64,000 bases of DNA from Atopostipes sp963558565 (GCA_963558565.1 CAUWGX010000001.1:252993-316992), one strand, 5' to 3'; shown: positions 8,201 to 17,068, numbered from the stretch's first letter. Numbers and translations are program-made. The notes: generated by a model not told the origin, from the letters alone.

Positions 8201-9328
8201 TTAACCCTCACAAGAAACTGAAGTTTTAATTAAATATTGAGGATCATATAAAACTTCAACCGTAATATGAGTAATCGCATACTTCAAAGCGATTTGGCGA
8301 ATCTGCTGTTTTATTTTTTCTTGCTCTTTATCAGATGGTTGAGCTGTCGTTACTGTTAGTGTCATCATATGTTGTTGCCCATCCGTTGACCAAATATGAA
8401 AATGCGAAATCGCTTGAATATCCGCTAGTGCTTGTATTTCCTCACGAAAAACGTTTGGATCAACATTTTCGGGGACGGCCTGTAAAAAGATCTTACTGAT
8501 TCGGAAGAACTCAGGAAATGTCACGTATAAAATCCAACTAGCAATCCCTAACGATAGAATTGGATCCAGAATATACCAATTTGTAAATCTTAAAAGTATA
8601 CTCATAATCAGCACCGCAAACCAACCAAACAAATCTTCAAACAAGTGAATATTCAACAGCTTTTCGTTAGCTGATCGACCGCTACTCATCAGCCAGACGG
8701 AAAAACCATTAATGATTATAGCCACAATGGCTACCCAAAACACTCCTTGATTGTTTACAGGCTGAGGATTTAGTAATTCAGGAATTGTATGCATAATCAT
8801 TAAAACAGCTCCTACAATTAACACCACACTCGTAACGAACGCTCCTAACAATGAAAAACGTCGATAACCATAAGAATATTCACTAGAAGCTCCTCGATTC
8901 GAAATTTTCTCAAATAAATAAGCAAGACCAATGGATAAAGCATCCCCTAAATCATGAACAGCGTCAGATAAAATTGCTTGACTGTTAAATAAGGCCCCAA
9001 AAATAAATTCAGCAACCGAAAAGAATATGTTTAAGAAAAAGACGACGGTGATCTTTTTTTGTGCCTCTTCTCCCTGTCCTACTTCGTGGGTGTGATGATG
9101 CCCCTCTTCTTCTTTTTCTTCTATGAGATAAGGATCCACAATAGAAAGTTGCTCAAAAGAACTCACTAAAGAAATAATATAAGGGTCTATATCTTCAGGC
9201 AATTGAATCTCTGCCTCTTCAAAGCTTACCTCAATTTCTCGAGCACCATCGAGGGCTTCGTAAAATCTTTTTTTGACACGCTGCGCCTGCTCTGCACTAT
9301 TTAAACCGACTATTTTATAAGTATCCAA
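8201..9328 (-). CDS. Cation diffusion facilitator (Zn/Cd-type exporter) with extra N-terminal domain
   Basis: 375 residues. From about residue 90 there is a typical CDF core with six membrane spans; the metal site shows as SDAVHDLGDALS (HD) in span 2 and HLFEDLFG in span 5, followed by a C-terminal cytosolic domain (FHIWSTDGQQHMMTLTV). The core would export Zn2+, Cd2+ or similar by proton antiport. The first 75 residues are not part of CDF proteins: they read like a ferredoxin-fold heavy-metal-associated domain (YKIVGLNSAEQAQ) but lack its CxxC pair. A His-rich linker GHHHTHE joins the two. An ArsR-type operator lies upstream at 9369. Confidence 0.85.
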   Translation of the reverse strand: MDTYKIVGLNSAEQAQRVKKRFYEALDGAREIEVSFEEAEIQLPEDIDPYIISLVSSFEQLSIVDPYLIEEKEEEGHHHTHEVGQGEEAQKKITVVFFLNIFFSVAEFIFGALFNSQAILSDAVHDLGDALSIGLAYLFEKISNRGASSEYSYGYRRFSLLGAFVTSVVLIVGAVLMIMHTIPELLNPQPVNNQGVFWVAIVAIIINGFSVWLMSSGRSANEKLLNIHLFEDLFGWFAVLIMSILLRFTNWYILDPILSLGIASWILYVTFPEFFRISKIFLQAVPENVDPNVFREEIQALADIQAISHFHIWSTDGQQHMMTLTVTTAQPSDKEQEKIKQQIRQIALKYAITHITVEVLYDPQYLIKTSVSCEG

Positions 9329-9368
9329 AAATTAACACCTCTACTTATTATGTATCATAATTACATAA

Positions 9369-9384
9369 ATGAATGATTATTCAT
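9369..9384. promoter_or_regulatory. ArsR/SmtB (CzrA-like) operator
   Basis: ATGAATG-AT-TATTCAT lies 40 bases before the CDF gene. It is a 7-2-7 inverted repeat with one wobble position and resembles the ATGAAYA-N2-TRTTCAT operators of zinc or cadmium-sensing ArsR-family repressors. No arsR-type gene is in the window, so the regulator would be encoded elsewhere. Confidence 0.5.
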
Positions 9385-9467
9385 GTGTATATTAACAATA
9401 ATTCTTCAAAATTACAATAAACGACTCTTTGCAAGCGACTGCTAAAAAGAATTTCTATAAAATAAAA

Positions 9468-9510
9468 AACACTTTGTAAAATATTTTTACTTTCTTTTTT
9501 ACAAAGTGTT
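9468..9510 (-). terminator. Rho-independent terminator of arsC
   Basis: A 13-base stem, AACACTTTGTAAA with its complement, is followed on the minus strand by a T-rich tail, 20 bases after the arsC stop. Confidence 0.8.
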
Positions 9511-9529
9511 CAATTTTATATAAGAGTTA

Positions 9530-9952
9530 TTATCCTTCCACTTCAGCAAACTCTTTGACGCGAGCGCCTATGGCATCACGAACTTGTCTAAAAACTTCTA
9601 ATTTTTCTTCTTCTGTACCTTCTGCAAGTGCTGGGTCTTCAAACCCCCAATGTTCTCGACGCACTTCCGGAGGTGTTACAGGACAGCGACTCCGCGCATC
9701 ATCGCATAACGTAACAGCTAAGTCGGAATGATTGAGCACTTCTAAATCGATGAGATCTGAAGTTTGATTCCCAATTTCAATCCCAATTTCCGCCATCACT
9801 TTAACCGCTAATTGATTAAGTCCGTGTTGCTCTACCCCCGCACTTCGTACGATCCATCGATCGATATCCAAGTATTCTTTCGCGAAACCTTCAGCCATTT
9901 GGCTTCGAGCTGAGTTTCCTGTACATAGAAAATAAATCATTTTACTTTTCAT
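9530..9952 (-). CDS. arsC: Arsenate reductase, thioredoxin-coupled (LMW phosphatase fold)
   Basis: 140 residues from ATG 9952, 8 bases after AAAGG; a GTG nine bases earlier overlaps that ribosome site and is less likely. The P-loop CTGNSARS has Cys10, and the redox pair is Cys83 and Cys90 in TLCDDARSRCPVTP. All three cysteines of the staphylococcal pI258 ArsC mechanism are therefore present at nearly the same numbering. It reduces arsenate to arsenite. No ArsB or ArsR is adjacent; the neighbour upstream is a DUF421 protein 32 bases away, and the CDF exporter lies beyond the terminator. Confidence 0.9.
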   Translation of the reverse strand: MKSKMIYFLCTGNSARSQMAEGFAKEYLDIDRWIVRSAGVEQHGLNQLAVKVMAEIGIEIGNQTSDLIDLEVLNHSDLAVTLCDDARSRCPVTPPEVRREHWGFEDPALAEGTEEEKLEVFRQVRDAIGARVKEFAEVEG

Positions 9953-9984
9953 TCTATTCACCTTTCATTTTTGAAACTTAATGA

Positions 9985-10659
9985 TTAATCATCAAGATAA
10001 ATCTTTTCATCAATTGTATTCTCATAAGTATCATAAATTAATTCTTCTTTGTTTGCATCCCATTCACAGTATAAAATAGAATCAATATTTTCAAAGCCTA
10101 ATTTCTCTAATTCTTCATATAACCATTCTTCGCTTTTTCCGAGGCTTTCCAACGTCTTAGGTTTAACGTCTCCTTCCTCAATCAATAAAAAGGTCGGAAT
10201 TTCCATATTTTCTTTCGTAATAACCGTTAAGCCACCCCCTACTTCTAAAACCACATAATAAGCATCATTAATTGAATAGCAGCCGTTTTGTCTTAAAAAG
10301 AATCTTAATTGCTCCATATCAAAGTGATTATCTTTTAACTCTTTCATATTCAATTTTCCTCGATCAATTAATACAGCAGGCTCACCCTGAATAAGTGTTG
10401 AGAATCTTTCCGTTTTTTCGAGGAGATTTTCAATAATGAAAACAGTGATACCCCAAAGGAAAATCGCAAAAATCACATGAAAAACGTTCACTTGGTCATC
10501 ATAGATCGCTTCTTCCACCAAAGCCCCGAGTACTACAATATAGAGTATATCGAAAGGCGTGAGTTCAGACATTGCTTTTTTACCCATCAGCCGTAATAAA
10601 GTAAAAATTCCAACTGAACCAATGAGAATTTTTGTCGCGATATTTATATACATATCCAT
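9985..10659 (-). CDS. DUF421 (YetF-like) membrane protein
   Basis: 224 residues. Three hydrophobic helices occupy residues 5-85, then a soluble C-terminal region follows with the YetF-family pattern (SELTPFDILYIVVLGALVEEAI, then IQGEPAVLIDRGKLN). Family members are found across Firmicutes and have been linked to spore or stress functions, but the mechanism is unknown. The C-terminal 40 residues are acidic. Probably co-transcribed with arsC. Confidence 0.85.
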   Translation of the reverse strand: MDMYINIATKILIGSVGIFTLLRLMGKKAMSELTPFDILYIVVLGALVEEAIYDDQVNVFHVIFAIFLWGITVFIIENLLEKTERFSTLIQGEPAVLIDRGKLNMKELKDNHFDMEQLRFFLRQNGCYSINDAYYVVLEVGGGLTVITKENMEIPTFLLIEEGDVKPKTLESLGKSEEWLYEELEKLGFENIDSILYCEWDANKEELIYDTYENTIDEKIYLDD

Positions 10660-10773
10660 TGTTTTTTTCCTTCCTGATTTTTTATTTTAAATATATACTT
10701 ATGATAAAGTGCCTCTATACTAAAAGTCTACCCATTCGCTTTTAGTTAAAAAATTTGTTATATGCCTCTTACA

Positions 10774-10791
10774 AAAAACAACATTGTTTTT
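10774..10791. repeat. 8-2-8 inverted repeat upstream of the methionine transporter genes
   Basis: AAAAACAA-CA-TTGTTTTT is perfectly symmetric and lies in the 260-base gap between the divergent DUF421 gene and metN. Related ATTGTTT sequences recur at about 10889. Possible operator, or just an AT-rich symmetric stretch. No riboswitch or T-box signature was recognised in this gap. Confidence 0.35.
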
Positions 10792-10975
10792 ATTGTTCGT
10801 TCTAATTCTCCTTTGAATCGCAGCCTCAACTGCTTTGTAAAATATTTTATTTGAGAAGCGCCCTTCTAATTTTCAAAAACACATCATTGTTTGTTTTTTC
10901 TTCTTTGTTCCTTATATAATAATGATTGGTATTTTACTGATGCTTACCCTATTATATAGAGAAAGGAGCAAGTGC

Positions 10976-11719
10976 TTGATTCACTTTAAAGATATTTCAA
11001 AAACATTTGCGAGTAAAGAAGGCGCTATAAAAGCGATTGATCATCTTTCGCTCTCCATCCATCCAAATGAAATTTTTGGTATTATTGGCGAGAGCGGCGC
11101 TGGAAAGTCAACCCTACTCCGATTCATTAATGCGCTTGAAACGCCTGACGAAGGAATGGTTGAAGTAAATGGTGTCGATGTTCAGAAGTTAAACAAAAAA
11201 GAATTACGTCAGTTTAAAAAGAAAATCGGGATGATTTTCCAACAATTTAATTTACTTGGTAACAAAACAGTGGAAGAAAATATTCTGTTACCCTTAGAAC
11301 TTCATCATTACACCGATGCTTTAGATGTTCAGCGTGTGCTTGAATTTGTAGGACTGACGGATCATAAAGACCGTTACCCTAGTGAATTATCTGGTGGACA
11401 AAAACAGCGTGTGGGAATTGCTAGAGGGCTGATTACTCGACCGAGCATCCTTTTGTGCGATGAACCTACTTCCGCTTTAGACGAAAATACTAAACGAGAG
11501 ATTACTAATCTCCTCGCTCGTGCTTCCACTGAATTTGATATCACGATTTTAATCGTGACACATGAATTAGATGTCGTTAAACGCTTGTGCGAACGAGTAG
11601 CGATCCTAGAACAAGGTAAACTCGTTGAGGTCGTTGATGTTAAACATGTCGAAAGTAAAGAGAGCTTAAATGTTTCATACAGCGAATTGGCGCGGGAGGT
11701 GTTAATGAATGGTCAATAA
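10976..11719 (+). CDS. metN: Methionine-type ABC transporter ATPase, short form without NIL domain
   Basis: 247 residues from a TTG start at 10976, seven bases after AAAGGAG; an in-frame ATG at 10922 lacks a ribosome site. Walker A is GESGAGKST, the ABC signature LSGGQKQR, Walker B ILLCDEPTSALD. The sequence and the partners MetI and MetQ place it in the methionine/DL-methionine uptake family. Typical MetN is about 340 residues and ends with a NIL (ACT-like) domain that senses methionine. Here the protein ends soon after the ATPase, so that domain is missing. metI overlaps its 3' end. The substrate could also be another amino acid. Confidence 0.8.
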   Translation: MIHFKDISKTFASKEGAIKAIDHLSLSIHPNEIFGIIGESGAGKSTLLRFINALETPDEGMVEVNGVDVQKLNKKELRQFKKKIGMIFQQFNLLGNKTVEENILLPLELHHYTDALDVQRVLEFVGLTDHKDRYPSELSGGQKQRVGIARGLITRPSILLCDEPTSALDENTKREITNLLARASTEFDITILIVTHELDVVKRLCERVAILEQGKLVEVVDVKHVESKESLNVSYSELAREVLMNGQ

Positions 11720-12398
11720 TATGGATCAAACATACCTCGAGCGGTTAATTGAGTTTGGACCAGCGATGATGGAGAGCTTAGGTGAAACCGGTATTATGAT
11801 GGTTTTTTCTGTCATTGCCGCAATCTTATTGGGTTTACCTTTAGGAACTTTTATCTTTTTAACCTCTAAAAATCGTCCTTTAGAAAACCGCGGACTCAAT
11901 GAACTAATGAACGCTTTAGTTAATATTATTCGTTCATTCCCTTTTTTATTGTTAGTAATCGTCATGCAACCTTTAATACGAACGATCTATGGACGTGCAA
12001 CCGGTGATCCTGTCGCTGCTTCGTTCCCCATGATGATTATCTCCATTGCTCTCTATGCCCGTTTTGTTGAACAATCTTTATTAGACATTCCAAAAGAAGT
12101 GACAGAAACCGCGCAAGCTTTAGGAGCCACTATTCCGCAATACATTTTCAAATTCCTCTATGTTGAAGCAAGGAGTTCATTAATCATAGGGTTTACTACA
12201 GCTTTTGTAAGTTTTATCTCTTATTCGACGATTATGGGAGCAGTTGGCGGCGGCGGAATTGGTGACTTTGCTATTCGTTATGGTTATCATCGTTATGAAA
12301 CGGATATTATGTTTACAGCAATTGTGATTATTATTATTTTTGTACAAATTATTCAATGGGTAGGCTTAAAACTAGCACATAAATTAGATAGAAAATAA
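11709..12398 (+). CDS. metI: Methionine-type ABC transporter permease
   Basis: 229 residues with five to six membrane spans and the permease EAA loop (QALGATIPQYIFKFLYVEA). The FVSFISYSTIMGAVGGGGIGDFAIRYGY C-terminal stretch is diagnostic of MetI. The start at 11709 overlaps metN by 11 bases and is nine bases from GGGAGG; ATG 11721 is an alternative. It forms the membrane channel with the preceding ATPase and the lipoprotein that follows. Confidence 0.88.
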   Translation: MVNNMDQTYLERLIEFGPAMMESLGETGIMMVFSVIAAILLGLPLGTFIFLTSKNRPLENRGLNELMNALVNIIRSFPFLLLVIVMQPLIRTIYGRATGDPVAASFPMMIISIALYARFVEQSLLDIPKEVTETAQALGATIPQYIFKFLYVEARSSLIIGFTTAFVSFISYSTIMGAVGGGGIGDFAIRYGYHRYETDIMFTAIVIIIIFVQIIQWVGLKLAHKLDRK

Positions 12399-12427
12399 TA
12401 GATGAAAAAATAATAGGAGGAAAAATT

Positions 12428-13285
12428 TTGTTAAGTAAAAAATTGAAGAGTATTTTAATAGTTGGTGCATCGTTCGTATTAGCAGCATGTGGAAATGGCG
12501 CAGAGGAAGAAAATAGTACGGGGAACACTGGTGAGGAAGAAACTCCTACAACTTTAGAAGTTGCTTCTCACCTACCACCAATGACAGATATTGTGGAAAT
12601 TGCTGCAGAAAATATTGAAGAACCTTATTCGATTGAATTATTAGAAGTAACGGATAACGTTCAATATAATGACGCTGTTCAAAATAAAGAAGCTTATGCA
12701 AGTTTCGCACAACATGAGCCTTTCATGGAACAATACAACGAAGCAAATGATGGGAATTTGGTGGCTCTCCAAACCATTTATGATCCGATCGTCAGTTTTT
12801 ACTCCCCCGTCTATGATTCAGTAGAAGAAATTGAAGAAGGTGCAGAAGTTGCCATTCCCGGAGATGCTTCGAATGAAACACGTGCTTTATTAGTGTTGGC
12901 TGAACAAGATTTAATTGAATTAGATGAAAGTGTTGACCCTGCTCAAGTGACGCTTGAAGATATTACTGAGAATCCATTAAACTTAGAATTTACTTCGATC
13001 GATTTATTAAACTTAACCGCTGCTTATGAAGATGGTATTGAATTAGTATTTAATTTACCGACTTATATTGCCAATATCGGTTTAACTCCTGGTGACGCAC
13101 TCTTCTTAGAAGACCCGGACAATACATTATTTGCTTTAATTGTTGCAGTACATGAAGATAATGCAGACAATGAAGCGACAGACGCTTTGATCGATGCCTT
13201 TACTTCACAAGAAGTATATGATTATTTAACAGAGTTATCCGAGGTGAACCATTTATACCCTGCTTTTGAAAATCCAGCAGAGTAA
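12428..13285 (+). CDS. metQ: MetQ/NlpA-family substrate-binding lipoprotein
   Basis: 285 residues from a TTG start after AGGAGG. The signal peptide ends with lipobox LAAC (Cys at about residue 21), then an acidic Glu-rich linker. The periplasmic-binding fold shows the NlpA-family pattern (QYNDAVQNKEAYASFAQHEPFMEQYN). It captures the substrate outside the membrane for MetNI. Third gene of the metNIQ operon. Its strongly acidic composition is notable. Confidence 0.85.
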   Translation: MLSKKLKSILIVGASFVLAACGNGAEEENSTGNTGEEETPTTLEVASHLPPMTDIVEIAAENIEEPYSIELLEVTDNVQYNDAVQNKEAYASFAQHEPFMEQYNEANDGNLVALQTIYDPIVSFYSPVYDSVEEIEEGAEVAIPGDASNETRALLVLAEQDLIELDESVDPAQVTLEDITENPLNLEFTSIDLLNLTAAYEDGIELVFNLPTYIANIGLTPGDALFLEDPDNTLFALIVAVHEDNADNEATDALIDAFTSQEVYDYLTELSEVNHLYPAFENPAE

Positions 13286-13306
13286 GTTTTAAATATTCAT
13301 CAATAA

Positions 13307-13343
13307 AAAGACAAACTTAAGCTATACGCTAAGTTTGTCTTTT
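13307..13343. terminator. Bidirectional terminator, metQ and the flavoprotein gene
   Basis: A 13-base perfect stem, AAAGACAAACTTA with its complement, has T-runs on both strands and lies between convergent genes. Confidence 0.85.
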
Positions 13344-13352
13344 TTTAATCTT

Positions 13353-14723
13353 TTATTCAACATTTCCATATAGATCATTTAAACCTTCGGCCATCGCTGG
13401 ATGCGTAAAGATCTGGTTAGCAAGCGTTTGGTAAGTGAGTTTTCCTTTCATTGCTGTCGCAATAAGATTAATCACTTCTGAACTTTCTTCAGCAAATAAA
13501 ACAGTGCCTAATATTTGATCTGTATCGGCATCAATGACGGCTTTGTATAACCCCACTTTATGGTCTAATATTTTCGCTCGTGGAATAGATGCTGCCGGAA
13601 GACTAGCTACCTTAATCTCATAACCATGAGCACGCGCTTCTTTTTCTGTTAGCCCGACTGATGATAAAGGCGGATGAATAAAAGTAGCAGCCGGTACATA
13701 TTTCCGTTCGGCTAAATCATAAGAACCATCGCCATATAATTGACTGATCACAATTCGATAATCATCGAGTGAAAGATAAGTATGTTGCGGACCTCCATTT
13801 ACATCACCTAAAGCATAAATATGTTTTTTATTGGTCTGGAGACGTTTATTGATCTGAATGGATTCGTCTTCTGCTAGAATAACATCCGCTGCTTCTAAAT
13901 TTAATCCCTGAACGTTTGGATGGCGTCCAACCGCTACTAATATTTTATCTGTCTGGAGCGTCTCTTTGGTCTCCTTTTGTTCATAAGTAAGCACGATCGC
14001 TTCCTCTTCTTTGTCGATCTGAGCGGTTTCTGCATCAAATAAAAAGGTAATGCCCATGTCTTCTAAAGCTTCCAACACTGCCTGAGCCACATCTCTATCT
14101 TCTGCTTTTAAAAACTCTTCTCTTGGCAAATGAGACAATAAAGTCACCTTTGAACCGAATTGGGCATAAATAGAAGCAAATTCTAACCCGATATTTCCAT
14201 CCCCAATAATGGTTAATCTTTCAGGAAATTCTTCATCATCCATAAGTGTTTCAGAAGTATGAATATTTTCTCCATCGATTTCTAAGCCTGGAATCGCAGG
14301 TATATTAGGACGTGATCCTGTGTTAATGAAGATACGCTCCGCTTCATAAGTTATCACATCCCCATCGTGTAACACAATTTCTACTTGATGGTCATTCACA
14401 AAAGAAGCTTCGCCATCAATAACTTTAACATTTTCAGTTTCATTTACATTGTCATAATTCGCTTCATTTAATTGGTCAATCAATGCTTTTTTCTCCTGGA
14501 TTGCCTTTGTATAATATTCAGCATCCACTACATTTTCTGGTTTTCTTTTTGCAAGGGTGGCTAATTTTTTACTCGGAATACAAGCCACATTGATACAAGT
14601 TCCTCCGTACATTTTGGGGTCTTTCTCTATCACTATTGTCGTTTCTCCACGATTACCAAGATCTTGAGCAAGGGTTTTACCTGCTTTCCCAAAACCAATC
14701 ACAATATTTTTTACTTTATTCAT
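13353..14723 (-). CDS. RclA/Har-like FAD-dependent disulfide reductase
   Basis: 456 residues from ATG 14723 (ribosome site AGGAAG); the open frame continues 25 codons upstream without support. Pyridine nucleotide-disulfide oxidoreductase class I: FAD-binding GFGKAG near the N-terminus, redox cysteines Cys43 and Cys48 in GGTCINVACIPSKK, NAD(P)H-binding GDGNIGLEFASIYAQFGSKV, and the C-terminal HPAMAE active-site His-Glu. The C-terminal HPxMAEALNDL-like end and the lack of lipoamide dehydrogenase partners fit the RclA/hypothiocyanite reductase group that protects against HOSCN or HOCl in lactic bacteria. A mercuric reductase role is unlikely, since no HMA domain or C-terminal cysteine pair is present. 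Confidence 0.75.
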   Translation of the reverse strand: MNKVKNIVIGFGKAGKTLAQDLGNRGETTIVIEKDPKMYGGTCINVACIPSKKLATLAKRKPENVVDAEYYTKAIQEKKALIDQLNEANYDNVNETENVKVIDGEASFVNDHQVEIVLHDGDVITYEAERIFINTGSRPNIPAIPGLEIDGENIHTSETLMDDEEFPERLTIIGDGNIGLEFASIYAQFGSKVTLLSHLPREEFLKAEDRDVAQAVLEALEDMGITFLFDAETAQIDKEEEAIVLTYEQKETKETLQTDKILVAVGRHPNVQGLNLEAADVILAEDESIQINKRLQTNKKHIYALGDVNGGPQHTYLSLDDYRIVISQLYGDGSYDLAERKYVPAATFIHPPLSSVGLTEKEARAHGYEIKVASLPAASIPRAKILDHKVGLYKAVIDADTDQILGTVLFAEESSEVINLIATAMKGKLTYQTLANQIFTHPAMAEGLNDLYGNVE

Positions 14724-14826
14724 TTTCTTTCTTCCTGCCTTTCTTTTAAATTTATAATTATTCTTATCGTAAAGCTTGCGAATAATGATTACAATCAAAC
14801 TGTCTTAAGGCGCTCTTTAAAGTAAA

Positions 14827-14865
14827 AAAAGGCACTAGCCCTTTATTAAAGAACTAATGCCTTTT
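14827..14865 (-). terminator. Rho-independent terminator of dps
   Basis: A 12-base stem with one G-U pair (AAAAGGCATTAG on the minus strand) is followed by seven T residues. Confidence 0.85.
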
Positions 14866-14875
14866 AAGTTTAAAT

Positions 14876-15337
14876 TTATGCGTCTGCTTCTTTTCCTAAA
14901 TAGGCTTTTAACATCCAAATATGTTTGTCCACGTCGTCCTTCATGGCAATTAACATATCATTTGAAGGGAAATCTTCATGTTCATCAGTGAGTAAAATAC
15001 CTTCCGCTAATGATTGACCGATTGTTTCTAAGTCTGTCACAACGGCTTCGACCATTTGATCTTGTGATAGGTTTTTATCTTCTACATTTTCTTTAATAAC
15101 CGAATGATCAATGAACTCTTGGAGTGTAGCATAAGGTTCTCCGCCTATTGCTAATAAACGTTCAGCCACTAGATCTAAATTATCAGTTGTTTCATCATAC
15201 AATTCTTCAAATTGTTCATGCAAAGTGAAGAAATGAGAACCTTTCACATACCAATGAAATTGATGGAGTCGAATATAAAACTGTCCTTGTGTAGCCACCA
15301 CTGTGTTCAAAAAGTCTTTTACGTCTGTGCTTACCAT
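14876..15337 (-). CDS. dps: Dps family DNA-protecting ferritin-like protein
   Basis: 153 residues, the usual Dps size. The ferroxidase ligands are visible: LHQFHWYVKG with His near residue 27 and HEQFEELYDETTDNLDLVAERLL with Asp/Glu near residue 55. It would form a dodecamer that oxidises and stores Fe2+ using H2O2. It has its own terminator and a GGAGG-like ribosome site, so is probably a single-gene unit. Neighbouring genes (HOSCN reductase-like, CDF exporter) suggest a stress-oriented region. Confidence 0.92.
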   Translation of the reverse strand: MVSTDVKDFLNTVVATQGQFYIRLHQFHWYVKGSHFFTLHEQFEELYDETTDNLDLVAERLLAIGGEPYATLQEFIDHSVIKENVEDKNLSQDQMVEAVVTDLETIGQSLAEGILLTDEHEDFPSNDMLIAMKDDVDKHIWMLKAYLGKEADA

Positions 15338-15437
15338 AAATATTTTCCTCCTTATTAATTTATGTACAAATAAAGGTTACCACTTAAATAGAACCATTAC
15401 AAACAAAAGCCCTTTCTTTTGTAGGAAAAATAAAAAA

Positions 15438-15467
15438 CCTCGATTTGACTAAGAAATCAAATCAAGG
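15438..15467 (-). terminator. Rho-independent terminator of the DUF969-DUF979-pcp operon
   Basis: Minus-strand stem CCTTGATTTGA pairs with TCAAATCGAGG (one G-U), followed by a T-run, just after the pcp stop. Confidence 0.85.
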
Positions 15468-15484
15468 ATTTTTAATTCATCGAA

Positions 15485-16132
15485 CTAGTGAGTAGCTCCA
15501 CCGATTGTTTTGAGGTCTTCTTTCCCATCAAAGTCGATGATTGCTTGTAAACCTGCCGTAATGCCCTGAACGATATCATCTAAAGCCATAGATGGCGTAT
15601 TTGGACGATCTAAGACTTGCTCAGGTAAGAACGGAATGTGCATGAATCCAGCTTTTACTTCTGGATAATCCGTCATGGTTAAATAAAGCGTTTGATACAT
15701 AATATGGTTACAGACAAAGGTTCCCGCTGTATTTGAAACAGCTGCTGGTATATTTTCTTTTTTCATGTAGTTTACCATTGCTTTAACGGGTAACTTACTA
15801 AAGTAAGCCGGCTCTCCGTCTGCTTGAATCGCTTGATCAATCGGTTGCTGGCCTTCGTTATCTTCAATCCGTGCGTCATCCATATTAATCGCTACTCGCT
15901 CAGGGGTTAATTCAGCTCGACCACCTGCTTGACCAACATTTAAAACATAATCTGGTTGTTCTTTTGCAATCGCCTCACGAACGACGTCCGCACTTTTATA
16001 AAATACGGTAGGGATTTCAAGTTTAACAATTTCTACCCCATCTATTTCATCCGGTAAAAGTTTAACTGCCTCAATCGCTGGATTGATTGAATCGTCTCCA
16101 AAGGGATCGAAGCCTGTGACTAATATTTTCAT
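15485..16132 (-). CDS. pcp: Pyroglutamyl-peptidase I
   Basis: 215 residues, family C15. The catalytic triad matches the Bacillus enzyme with a shift of three: Glu78 in ELTPERVAIN, Cys141 in NTAGTFVCNHIMY, His165 in GFMHIPFLP. It removes N-terminal pyroglutamate from peptides in the cytosol. It ends an operon with DUF979 (12 bases upstream) and DUF969, a conserved trio in Firmicutes, which suggests those two proteins import pyroglutamate or pyroglutamyl peptides (inference). Confidence 0.93.
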   Translation of the reverse strand: MKILVTGFDPFGDDSINPAIEAVKLLPDEIDGVEIVKLEIPTVFYKSADVVREAIAKEQPDYVLNVGQAGGRAELTPERVAINMDDARIEDNEGQQPIDQAIQADGEPAYFSKLPVKAMVNYMKKENIPAAVSNTAGTFVCNHIMYQTLYLTMTDYPEVKAGFMHIPFLPEQVLDRPNTPSMALDDIVQGITAGLQAIIDFDGKEDLKTIGGATH

Positions 16133-16144
16133 AAAAAATTCCTC

Positions 16145-17068
16145 CTAAAATGCCCAGAAATACATCAGTAATACGTGAACAACTGCCATGCCTAAAGCAA
16201 TGGGAAGTTGTGCTTTAATTACTCCATATTCCTCTTTCATCTCTAATAATGCTACAGGTAAAACGTTAAAATTTCCAGCCATTGGGGTCATTAAGGTTCC
16301 ACAGTAACCTGCCGTCATTGCAAGGGCTCCGGCAATCACTGGATCGCCACCAATCGCGAAAACAAATGGAACACCGATGCCAGCAGTAATGACTGTAAAG
16401 GCGGCAAAGGCATTACCCATAATCATTGTAAAGAGCATCATACCTAAAACATACGCCAATGACCCCATAAGAGCACTACCTGCTGGGAAGACAGTACCAA
16501 TTAAGCCAGCTACAAGGTCGCCAACGCCTGCTTCCACAAAAATAATTCCTAATGCTGCTAACAATTGCGGTAAAATACTGGTTGTTCCTACTTGTTGTAC
16601 CATTCGATTGGACTCGTCTAAAACTTCATTAGTTGAAGGTTTAAATATCACGAGCGCCAAGATTAAGGATAGAAAAGCACCAATCCCAATCACAGATGCA
16701 CTTGATTCTGGGATTAACCATGAAATGACAATCGCAGAGACAGCCATCAAAATAACTGGAGCGAAAATCATATTCCCAATTTTCCGAGCGCCTTCTTCCG
16801 CTTTTTTAGTGTCTTCTTGGTACTCTTCACTACCCCCAAATTGGTTAAATAAAGTAATCACACCTAATCCAACCACTAGTATTCCTGAAATCATTGCCGG
16901 TAACCAGCGACCAAAAATAAATAAAATACCTAATATTCCCCAGAAAATAGCTGTACCGATATTTTTATCATTTGTTTGATCTTTGACTGAACGATAACCC
17001 GAATAAGCAAACATAAGACCAGCTACCATAAAGAAAAATTCTAAAAGATAATCAAAAAATATTTCCAT
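16145..17068 (-). CDS. DUF979 membrane protein
   Basis: 307 residues with about nine to ten hydrophobic segments and the C-terminal conserved stretch AMTAGYCGTLMTPMAGNFN, typical of DUF979. The start overlaps the stop of DUF969 by one base (TGATG), so the two are translationally coupled and likely form one complex. Together they resemble the two halves of a carboxylate-type transporter. Function is unproven; coupling to pcp points to pyroglutamate-related uptake. Confidence 0.85.
   Translation of the reverse strand: MEIFFDYLLEFFFMVAGLMFAYSGYRSVKDQTNDKNIGTAIFWGILGILFIFGRWLPAMISGILVVGLGVITLFNQFGGSEEYQEDTKKAEEGARKIGNMIFAPVILMAVSAIVISWLIPESSASVIGIGAFLSLILALVIFKPSTNEVLDESNRMVQQVGTTSILPQLLAALGIIFVEAGVGDLVAGLIGTVFPAGSALMGSLAYVLGMMLFTMIMGNAFAAFTVITAGIGVPFVFAIGGDPVIAGALAMTAGYCGTLMTPMAGNFNVLPVALLEMKEEYGVIKAQLPIALGMAVVHVLLMYFWAF

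Noticed and set aside
10660..10975. Possible SAM riboswitch, T-box or CodY site ahead of metNIQ
   Set aside because: No conserved riboswitch or T-box core was seen; the AATTTTC sequence at 10868-10882 differs from the CodY box at four positions.
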